Shown one piece after another: positions 1 through 8,764 of a DNA stretch of 64,000 nt (within the stretch, counting starts at the first letter, position 1; each line of letters begins with the position of its first letter). Source of the stretch: Symsagittifera roscoffensis (lineage: Eukaryota; Xenacoelomorpha; Acoela; Convolutidae); assembly GCF_963678635.1 (NCBI RefSeq), contig NC_087071.1:6091624-6155623 (forward strand), written 5' to 3'. The notes below the pieces were generated by a model that saw nothing but the letters and a program-made list of their open reading frames with translations, did no database searches and had not been told where the DNA came from. A program made the position numbers and the translations under genes.

Positions 1-12
1 GTAGTACCACAT

Positions 13-432
13 CTTTGTCGCTCTGCGAGAGCCTTACCTACAGCATCAAATGGCTCAATTTCTGGAAATCGCTGACTGAGCTTCTAGGCTTTACAAAAGA
101 AAATAAAATATTCAAACTATTAAGATTTTTTTTGTTGCAAAACTTATCGCCTACAAAAATCTAGTAGTAGATCTGCGACCGATTGACATCGGCAACACAC
201 TCCAACGCGCGGCAGTTAAAGCTCTCGCAGAGCGACAAACTACCTGAATTTTCCCAAATTTTTTGTCCCTCTGCTAGAGCCTTACCTACCGTCGCAAACC
301 TACATCTAGTTTTATGAAGGCGATAAGTTTTGCAACACAATCAAAAAAATTTGAATGGTTCGAACAGTTTAGCTTCTCTTGTAAAGCCTAGAAACTCAGT
401 CAGCGATTTTAAGAAATTGAGCCATTCAATGC
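13..432. repeat. Foldback repeat, MITE-like
   Basis: Positions 50-168 reappear as a diverged inverted copy at about 305-432; both contain the stretch reading ttgcaaaacttatcgcc and its complement. A shorter motif, tttgtcgctctgcgagagc (14-32), recurs inverted at about 221-239 and in diverged direct form near 265-291. This nested inverted layout is typical of a non-autonomous foldback or MITE-type DNA element. No coding capacity is seen. The left end may lie outside the window. Confidence 0.6.
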
Positions 433-922
433 TGTTTGATTTACAAAAAAGGTCTTTAAGAACTTGGGAAACATTTTCGTCCGGAAAAAATTTCGACCCA
501 TTTGGATAAATAGCAAAAGTGCTTTGTGCACTCGAACTCAGTTATAAAAGAACTATCGAAGTTTGAATTTGAAATTGATCTGGGTATTTGAATCAGCTCT
601 TTGTGGATGCTTGGATAATAGTTTGTCATTGTTAATAGGCAGAAAAGATGCAATCTTATCATTCGAAGCGGCCAGCGTTTTTCCTTTTTTTTACATTTAA
701 CTCATCAATGTTTCGGCTGATTAGCTTCAATCTCTGCTCCAGATCTGTCTTAGGCGGGCTTGGACCTTCGTGAAGGAGTTTAGGCTGTGAAACAGTTTTG
801 ATTCTTACTTTTTTGTTCATCATAGAACTCAAAGCTGTCGCTTGTTGACGGCCAGTTCTTTAAAGTTGTTCTAGAAAAAAACATGAAAAATGTCTGGAAA
901 ACCAGCCAATTTTTAACTTTTT
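433..922. other. AT-rich intergenic DNA, no gene seen
   Basis: Only short ORFs of low complexity occur here. I see no domain motif, splice-framed exon or clear repeat. Confidence 0.5.
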
Positions 923-1122
923 NNNNNNNNNNNNNNNNNNNNNNNNNNNNNNNNNNNNNNNNNNNNNNNNNNNNNNNNNNNNNNNNNNNNNNNNNNNNNN
1001 NNNNNNNNNNNNNNNNNNNNNNNNNNNNNNNNNNNNNNNNNNNNNNNNNNNNNNNNNNNNNNNNNNNNNNNNNNNNNNNNNNNNNNNNNNNNNNNNNNNN
1101 NNNNNNNNNNNNNNNNNNNNNN
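923..1122. other. Assembly gap (200 N)
   Basis: An exact run of 200 N separates two sequenced blocks. The round length suggests a scaffold placeholder, so the true distance is unknown. ORFs read across it are artefacts. Confidence 0.98.
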
Positions 1123-1808
1123 AACCTAATTGTAAACACGAGAAACACCTTCTAAATTGTTGAGAGGTCGTCTAGATAGTTTCTGAACTGTTTCTGTACA
1201 TTTTTTGTTCACACGGAAAACGGGTGTCCTGATCGGCAAACTGTTTTTATTCTTTCTGTGACTTGAGCATTTTGTTTTTCTTATCTTCCATACTTCCCAT
1301 GACACAAATGTTTGCAAGTTGATTTTCCATGACGTCGATGATTTTGAATATGCACCACGAATAACCACAACAACATACTTAAGCCTTGCAATGTTGGTTG
1401 ATACAAAAACGTCACGCCAATTGTTAATCTGTAATATGTTTCTTGAAGGTTGTAGCGAGGGACAACTGAAAATTAGTTGTTCGAATGTTTTGCATTCTAA
1501 ATTACATAGAAACATTCGGGGGCATTCTCAAGAAAAAAAACACCGCTTTTCTCGATCTTTAAAAACACCGTACGCAAATTTATAGAAAAATTTTTTTCCC
1601 ATACTTCAAGCATTGAATTTTTCCAAACTTTGCCTGTAAATTTAATCAATTCTTCTTCTGAACAGAGGTGCAGCAAAACACAGTCGGGAAATTGCAGCTC
1701 GATGAAAACTACAGTTTTGTAAGTAGAAATAATAAACATCTCGCGATTTTGTCTGTATTGTTATCATTAAACGGCTATTGGTAATGTTTGAAATTAATGC
1801 AAAATCAA
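1123..1808. other. Non-coding stretch beyond the LINE 3' end
   Basis: No gene is recognised. The DNA adjoins the 3' side of the minus-strand LINE and may include its 3' UTR, but I see no poly(A) or repeat tail that fixes the LINE end. Confidence 0.4.
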
Positions 1809-3218
1809 TCAAATTTTATTTCGATAGAGATGTTCGTATTTCTCACAAGTTTTTGAATTCTTTCGGGAAAATAAATTCTGTGGTAAAAAAATATTTTGAT
1901 TTGGCATATCAGAAGCAAAGAAATCGATAATTTTTAGACTAAAAAGTTTAAGTTGTAGGCATGGTAAGCATACCCCACCATCTAAGATGGGGTGATGTAA
2001 AACTTCTTTCCTTATGTCGAGTCTGCTTGATTTTTTCAATTCTGTATTTATTAATTCTTGGCATTTACTAACAGTATCCAAGTTAAAATTAGTATTACGA
2101 GCCAAATGAAAAAAATTAGGGAGAACATAAACTGACAGTGTTAATGACTTGGCCCTCAAAAACTTACTTAGTGAAATTAACCCGCGATGTTTTTGAATTT
2201 GAGAACTCAACAATAGTTCAATATTTTCAACTTTTTGGAAAGTGTAAAAGAAGACACCAAGTATTTTTGTTTCCTTGACTGTTTTATAGGGTGATAAATC
2301 AGGTATGGAAAGCACTTCACTTTTACTTATGTTAATCATCATTTGAGTTTGTTTGCAAAATGTATCGATTAAGCGAAACAACCTAGCAATACATCGGATT
2401 TTGATAATGCAAATTATGTCGTCTGCATATGAAACTAGTTTGGGGCACAATATCCCGAAACTTTCAATTGCTTCTGTAGATTCAATTGCTTGAAGAAGGG
2501 GTTCGATAAAAACTATGAATAAAAATGCGGAAAGAGGGCAACCTTGTCTCACACCGCGATGAATTTTGAAGCTGGCTGATAAAAAAAAACATTTATCTCG
2601 ACTACTGCTTTTGAGTCTAAATACAAAGTTTCAATAGCTCTAACTGAAAACTCATCAAGGTTTAACCATTTCAAAATTTTGATGAGAAGTGATCTGTCAA
2701 CTCTGTCAAATGCTTTAGAAAAGTCTAACTTTACAGCACATGAACCTCGGTTAGCCAATCGTTCTGGAGTAATCGCTTTTTTCAACTTTCGTATTGCTGT
2801 GTGCATTTGTCTTCCAGGCAAATACGCGTGCTGATGGTTTTTTACAACTTTGCAAAGGTTTTTTTTAAATTCTATTACAGACTACATGGGCAAAGATTTT
2901 TGGGTCAGTATTCATGAGGCTGATGGGGCAAAAATCTTGTGCTGCTATGGCTCTTTCAGATTGCGGGAGCAGTTTGATTATTGCTAAATAAAAACTGTTT
3001 GGAAGTTTTCCACCATGAACAAACCGATCAAGAACTTAAGCTAAAATTGAACAAAACTCATCCGTGAAAGTCTTATATAGCTGAGAAGTAAGGCCGTCTG
3101 GTCCAGGCGAGCTTTTCAAATTCAATTTGTTTATAGCCAAGTGAATTTCATCTTCTGTGAAGTAATTATAGCCATCATTCTCATTATTTTCGAAATTATC
3201 TTTTGATAAAATTGTCAT
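1809..3218 (-). pseudogene. LINE reverse transcriptase, frameshifted
   Basis: Three minus-strand pieces carry RT blocks in order: SSPGPDGLTSQLYK (3218-3036), KLDFSKAFDRVDRSLL (2821-2549, palm motif A), and RQGCPLSAFLF, YADD (catalytic motif C), NISKSE and KILGVFF (2552-1809). Between 3036 and 2821 the frame is lost. The last 100 codons resemble the thumb and connection region of LINE ORF2. The catalytic Asp residues survive but stops and shifts rule out an active product. Confidence 0.85.
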
Positions 3219-3668
3219 TAGTAATTAATCGGAGTCTGTTGTAGAACTATTTGAAAAAATATTTGAAAAATACTTTCGAAATTGATTAAGAATATCCTCA
3301 TCCGTATAATAAACGTTCTGATCCACTTGAAGTCGCTTAATTCAGTTAATTTTGTTCATTGAGGTCCATTGACTACAAAATTTGGGCGCACCCTCGAATT
3401 TATAGCTGAGAGTTTTCTGAATTTTTCGATAATCTAAAAAATCTTTTTCCTTGGAAACTTTTTGAAGATGTTCCAGCACGAAATGATATTTTTCAAACAA
3501 TTTAGGGTTCGGACCTTTTCCGCTGTGAATGCAATCTCTGAGAACATTTTCGTGATACTTCAATATATTAAGTTCTTTCTGATCTACACGCTTTTTGTTC
3601 TATTGAACAAACCTCAGAAGGTCACAAAATTGTGCTTAAAGTTTTCGTAACTACTTGGTGATTCATGT

Positions 3669-4480
3669 TTAAAATTTTTTTTCACGAATTAAGCTGGCGT
3701 TGTTTTTTAAAATTTCTTCATTTAATTTCCAGTAAGTAGGGCCGCGCTGATACAAGTTAGATGGCCTTACAAAAACGTGTGAGAGCAAATGACTAAAAAT
3801 TGACATTTGAGTGCTTTGCATAGAGTCATACTCTGTTTCGAATTTCATAAAAATATAATCTATGCGCGCAAAAGTTTTTTGTTGTTTGTCATAATGTGTA
3901 TATATAATCACAAAAATCATTCTTGAGTGCAAAATCAACAAAACCAAAATAATCAAGAATTTGTTTTTTGAGTTGGGTAAATCGTTTGATACGTGCATCA
4001 TTTAACTTAAGTATTGAAGAACTGTTAATATTGTCAGAGCTCAGCGCATTAAAATCACCCATCATGATAATTTTCGATTTATTAAGTAAAAATCTAATGC
4101 TTAATTTCAGGGAATTCAAAGTTGCTCGGAATGAAATTGGGTTCGCATAAACGTTGATAACAAACCAATCAAGTTTGACAAACTTTAACCATTGAAAACC
4201 TGTACTTGAAGCAATTCTTTTTGCAGGACTCAAGTTTAATGACCATAACATTAAGAAACCACCAGAATTATTTGAGCCCGGTATGAAATCGAAAAAAAAC
4301 ATTATATTTATCCAGTAAACTCAAATGTATTTTTGTAAGTTTTGATATTTTTGCTTCCTGAATGCAAAAAATGAAACTGGGTGATTTTTTTAAAACTTGT
4401 GATTTCTTGATAAGTGAGTGTAATTTAGCTGGATTTCCTGCTAAAAATATTAACGGAAAAAAAATCTCGTTTTTCGCACA
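3669..4480 (-). pseudogene. LINE endonuclease domain, frameshifted
   Basis: This is an exonuclease-endonuclease-phosphatase fold that nicks target DNA in LINEs. From the N-terminal side I see FCIQEAK (the metal-binding Glu region, near 4360), GGFLML, VYAN, MGDFNAL (about 4060) and, in another frame, RIDYIF (about 3865). These are followed by HLLSHVFV and a GPTYWKLN linker motif typical of the endonuclease to RT transition. At least one frameshift separates MGDFNAL from RIDYIF. The 4481-4729 stretch upstream is lysine-rich and may be the start of ORF2 or the end of ORF1. Confidence 0.8.
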
Positions 4481-4729
4481 TAGAAATTTTGCTAAAACTT
4501 CCCTCCAACCAAGTCTTCTCCGTTATTTTTAGATTTCATTTTCGGCCCTTTCTTCCGTATTAAAACTGACCAAGAGGTTGGTGAAGTTTCACGCTCTCTT
4601 TTTGTAAGCATTCTTCCGTCAGAGTAACATTTTCGTTTGTTATTTTCGATATTTAAATTGTCTTTTTTTTTTTCTTTTGCAGAGTAAGAATGAAAATCTA
4701 CGACCTGATTGTTGAGAACCTCATCCTTT

Positions 4730-5614
4730 TGTAACATTCGTCTACTGTAGTCACACATGAGGCTTAAGAAAAATAGGCCCTATAACCATTGGCTCAAGAG
4801 TCAGGGACACTATCTCTTGTGTTTTTCCACCTCAAATCAGTCGGAGCCAATTCGGTTCGCTTGTGACATGAGACTACGACCCGTTACAGCTTAAGGCTAC
4901 TACCAAAATATCCCCCCCTACTCTAGAAATAAGAACGTCCCCATACTTAGGTCTCAAAATACCCAAAATACATGAACGCCGTTAAAAACCGGATTGGAAC
5001 AATCCGTTAAGTTACTTTTTATTGGACAGTGGAACTTTGATCCATTTCAGATGGATCAACCTAAAACTCGCCTTACCTCAACATGACAATCATAAAACAC
5101 ACTCTAGAAATTTAAATTAAGGACTCACATGCTGATGCGCTCAAGCACAGGAGGTAATTAAATGGGTGAGCAACTCTAGAATTAACTAAGAAAACTAGAT
5201 AAGTTCAATGTTTATCAGTTTGAATGGCAGAGGTAAGTTTGAACTCTAGAATGAAGATTTATTTGAACCATTGGGATACTCAAGCTGTCCACCTTTCCGT
5301 CGAAGGTTCACTCTAGTCCAGTTCGAATAATTGTTCTCTCGGGAATACTCTGTCTCCTATTTCAGATAGGACAGCTCTACTCTTGTTCACTATGATGGAA
5401 ATTGCGAATTGCAATTTCCCACTTGTTTTTATCTGACAACTTTCCCGCGATTGTTATTCGATCGTTCTGATTTCTCTTTTTCGGTTTTCAGTTATCGCGA
5501 GAAAATCGTGCATGACAGGCTCCATTCGAATTTTTGAAAAATTAAATTTCACCCCAAAATTAAGTGATCTTGCTTTTCTCAAGGTCAAACTTCCAAATAT
5601 GACCGACTGGCACA
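4730..5614 (-). repeat. 3' LTR of the giant element
   Basis: This 885-bp repeat matches 26824-27728 over its whole length. The first 160 bp are almost identical and the middle is strongly diverged, with indels. Both copies keep a short hairpin (here 5397-5419, stems ggaaattgc/gcaatttcc) and several ACTCTAGAA-like motifs. Read on the minus strand it starts TGTGCC at 5614 and ends GTTACA at 4730. The purine-rich GGGGAGTA directly precedes TGTGCC, as expected of a polypurine tract. Confidence 0.9.
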
Positions 5615-6041
5615 TACTCCCCGGACTCAAGATCGATATCCTCATCGCGTGCTGTCGTCTGCCAGTGAGTCCCAAAAACCGAGTGTTGCTCAAGGTACAG
5701 TGCCAGTGGTCATTTACAGAAGTTTGCAGCAGACTTAAGCTTATCTACACCCCAAAATTCACAGCCATGTAAAATTTTCACACTATCGCTAAACAGCAAT
5801 CAAAATCTGCACATACCTGGACCCTTGAATTCTCGCTTTTCAAGCCAATTATTTAAAATTTCTTTTGTCCCATTCAATCAGGAAATTGTCATGCAGCATT
5901 TTGATTTATATAATAGATATAGCATATTAATAACAATATCTGTTTCGCTAAAATTTCTTTTTGGTGAACCCAGGTTTCACCCGGATCCACACTCAAGCCC
6001 CCCTTCCCTCTCAAGACTCAAGATCCATTCGAACCATCCGC
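5615..6041 (-). other. 3' untranslated region with polypurine tract
   Basis: This lies between the stop of the last accessory ORF (6042) and the 3' LTR. The minus-strand sequence next to the LTR reads agtccggggagta (about 5627-5615), a plausible plus-strand primer site. The rest has no ORF of note. Confidence 0.6.
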
Positions 6042-7499
6042 TCATTTCGCACCTTTCGCCTTGGAGGTACCGCTCCCTGAAGTACTAGATACGGCAAACT
6101 GTCTCAACAGTTCTTCTTCATCATCGGAGCTAATCACGATCTCCTCCCAAGCCTTCAGCTGTTCATAGGATCGCATCCATTCTCTTTGCTCCTGCAACCT
6201 CTTTGCCTGGTTGGGTAGTGCCTTCACCCTAGATTTCCGGTTCAAACAAAAGGAGTTGTGCAGGCTCAAGCTCACGTTCTTCGCCAAGTCTTCCTCTAGT
6301 ATTGATTCTCTCGCTTTGGTATTGTCTCTAGACATTTTACCCACTCTCTTCCATCCTGTCGTGATCGCATTTCGATGGGTTAACAGGGGTCTCTTGAAAG
6401 CCTCCGGCCCAATCTCGGCCTGGAACTGTCGATACTCCTTTTGATGCTTTCTCATGTGCTCTTTCGTCACCATGTACAACCAAGACGTCAGCGTCGCCCG
6501 AAACCATGGAAAGTACCTCAAACGGCTCCATACGTGTCTGACTTCCGTTGGTATGGCGAATACTTTGCACGCAGTCTCAAACAACTCGAGTCTCCTGCTG
6601 TAGTCTATCGCATATATTGATTCAGCCGTTGGCGTTGTCGCTTCCTGATACTTCGTTATATTCTCTTCTATCCATCTCAGAGCCAGCATCGTACTCACTA
6701 CTAAGAGCGTCACCTTCTGCCGGTGATCCGGTAGTCCGATCGACCGAATTTCTTCCATATCCCACACCAGGCAAAGGTTCTTATGATCTGGATACCACAC
6801 CGTTTGTGCCAAACAGTGGCATGGGCATTCTCCATGGGTGATCTCAATGCTCCTGAGGTTACGCTCTCCCGATGCTTCCAAGAGAGGCTCAAGCTCCATC
6901 ATTTTCTCATGCATCGTGTCGTTCTCTTCCATGTTTGGAGCACCCCCCACAGGTTTTCCGATCACGTTTTGTCTCTCGTGATCGCTTGTGTTCTCGCTTT
7001 CCAACTTCAAAAGCTCTTCTCCCCAGATTTCACTCAAGTCATCTCTCAACCCTTTCGGTACTGTCCCTCTGATTTTCCTCAACAACTTGTGCTAGTGATG
7101 CGATACCCGAGCCAACCTCACACACGTGGGCACTGAGAAGGCCTTGTCCACCAAGACTCTCTGACTGGATGCTTCCACCATCGTCATGTGCAGTGGGTAG
7201 TGGCTTCCGCACAAGTTGGCCATCATTGACCCTATCAGGGATTTTGCGTTCAATGGCAGGCCATAAGCTTCGCTCATGGGAAACCCCATTTCCGCCTCGA
7301 GACCAACCTTCCATCTCCGGATGTGTTTTTGAGTCACCTGCAACACACCAGGCCATGATTCTACGCTCAACGCCGTCACTAAATGGTGTTCAGACTCTAG
7401 CCTCTCCAGTGACTGCAGACTACACATTCTCGAGAAGAATCCGAGAGCTGTCGCTATATTCACCGTAGTTCTCGCGTAACACTCCGCAACTATTTGCAC
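6042..7499 (-). CDS. Accessory ORF 7 of giant element, one in-frame stop
   Basis: A continuous minus-strand frame of about 485 codons is interrupted once by TAG (7092-7094, followed by CAC). The ORF opens upstream of 7499 through a -1 shift from the preceding ORF; the overlap reads as sensible protein (EREKSEVQIVAECYARTT). The product is mixed alpha/beta with an acidic, Ser-rich tail ending TSKAKGAK. Visible features are a Cys/His cluster (HGECPCHC, near 6840) and a basic, Trp-rich stretch near 6500-6400. I do not recognise a family. It is the last gene before the 3' LTR, where env would sit in a retrovirus, but I see no convincing signal peptide or membrane anchor. Confidence 0.65.
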
Positions 7500-8764
7500 T
7501 TCACTTTTCTCCCTTTCCGTGATGTCTTCGAACCACTAACCAGATCTTCTTTTTGAAAGGACAGTATCCTGACACATGATCGTCCATCGCAGGTGTGCTC
7601 TCCATTCCCACATGTCGAATCCAGACAGCTGCCCGGCTCCATCTTCTTTGCTGACCCGAGATTGTTCGTCTTTTCTCCTGACTCCTGCATCTGAGGTAAG
7701 ATTAGTTTGTGCACCACACTCAACTTTGCCAAATCTTCATCTTCCGTTGGGGCTAACCTCACTCGCTCGGTGGTTTCCTCGATCAGACTCGCGTGGGGAT
7801 GTGGACACCAGGAGGGTCTTAGTAACTTCCATACCACTCCCAAGTTCGTGATCAACAAGCCATTGCCATCACCCATGTTCACTTCAACTCTCTTGTTCGA
7901 GCGCGGTACGCTCACCACACATGGTGTTTTCTCAAGAATCAGGCCCAGGCTCGGCCTCTCTTTCTCCACCGCGTCTATTTCCACTATTCTTTCTGTCCAA
8001 AACTTCAGTAGCTCCGCTACCTCGTGGTTCCTGTGAGCGCCTCCAGTTTCTGAGTCTAAGAAGGGGTTGTAGGCTATTCCCATCACTCCCGACACGTATT
8101 GGTATTCCCCCTTCTCACTGAGTCTCGAGTACTGCTCTGGCGAGGCCAGGTTACGGTGGACATCATGTTCTTCTTCGAACTTTTTATGATAAAATCTCCG
8201 CACCTCGTCCAGCTTTCGGTGGTTCTCTAGGGATAGTCTGGAACCATCTTCCTTTTCAATTCCAGTACTCTGATATACGTTTAAGATGATCGTTGAGACT
8301 CTTTTTTCCACGGTTTTACTTCCGCTTGCTCTTTGGTGGCACGCCAAGATGGTGCTGTCAGACATCATTGACATTATCCATCTCAAGAAACATGTGGCAT
8401 CCTTCCTCCTAGCCAGGCTCAAGCCTGAATTATCCCTGGCCACGTGTTGCATCAGTGCTTGATACACATCTAGCTTCTTGCTTCCCAACTTCAACCTGTC
8501 ATACGAGGTCAATGTCTCTAACTCTATTCCCACCAGACTCCAGGTGAACATAAATTGTCCTGCGGATCTAACGAAGGGATTCGCCATCAATGGCGGTGCT
8601 GATGAGGGTGTCCTCATTGCCTCTTCAAAATGATCCTTCAACAAGTTCTGCCAGGACCTCTTCAGCTGATTCGCCAATTCTATCTTGTTAACCTCAGCCT
8701 TTTGCTGGGTGGCCCAATTGCGTCGTTTGCGAGCTACTCCACTGTCCAACTTCTTCAAGCAGTC
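7490..8764 (-). CDS. Accessory ORF 6 of giant element, unknown protein
   Basis: About 424 codons on the minus strand, in the same frame as the ORF upstream and separated from it only by TAA at 8765-8767 (ATG TAA GAC). It may therefore be the C-terminal part of one protein of about 1,400 residues made by readthrough, or that gene broken by one mutation. It begins with a lysine-rich helical segment (RKRRNWATQQK), continues with a globular-looking middle, and ends basic (SRKGRKVKCK) with a Cys-rich patch (CLDSTCGNGEHTC). The next ORF starts in the -1 frame with about 50 nt of overlap. No known domain is recognised. Confidence 0.65.
   Translation of the reverse strand, partial: DCLKKLDSGVARKRRNWATQQKAEVNKIELANQLKRSWQNLLKDHFEEAMRTPSSAPPLMANPFVRSAGQFMFTWSLVGIELETLTSYDRLKLGSKKLDVYQALMQHVARDNSGLSLARRKDATCFLRWIMSMMSDSTILACHQRASGSKTVEKRVSTIILNVYQSTGIEKEDGSRLSLENHRKLDEVRRFYHKKFEEEHDVHRNLASPEQYSRLSEKGEYQYVSGVMGIAYNPFLDSETGGAHRNHEVAELLKFWTERIVEIDAVEKERPSLGLILEKTPCVVSVPRSNKRVEVNMGDGNGLLITNLGVVWKLLRPSWCPHPHASLIEETTERVRLAPTEDEDLAKLSVVHKLILPQMQESGEKTNNLGSAKKMEPGSCLDSTCGNGEHTCDGRSCVRILSFQKEDLVSGSKTSRKGRKVKCK

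Larger units (their letters stand above)
1809..4729 (-). mobile_element. Decayed non-LTR retrotransposon (LINE)
   Basis: Reading the minus strand, an apurinic endonuclease-like region (about 4470-3750) is followed by reverse transcriptase (3218-1809). The pieces lie in several frames broken by stops and frameshifts, so the copy is dead. Motifs are LINE-typical: MGDFNAL and RIDYIF in the endonuclease, then SPGPDGLTSQLY, KLDFSKAFDRVD, RQGCPLSAFLF and SYADD in the RT. The string RQGCPLS followed by an IEPLL-like segment recalls the L1/Tx1 group, but the clade is a guess. The 5' part ends abruptly at 4730, where the giant element's terminal repeat starts; the missing 5' part was not recognised beyond 27728. 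Confidence 0.85.

Noticed and set aside
780-1155. ORFs crossing the N run
   Set aside because: Most of their length is unknown sequence; no real coding evidence.
6042-7499. Retroviral env gene at the 3' end of the giant element
   Set aside because: Position fits, but there is no signal peptide, furin-type site or clear membrane anchor in this ORF.
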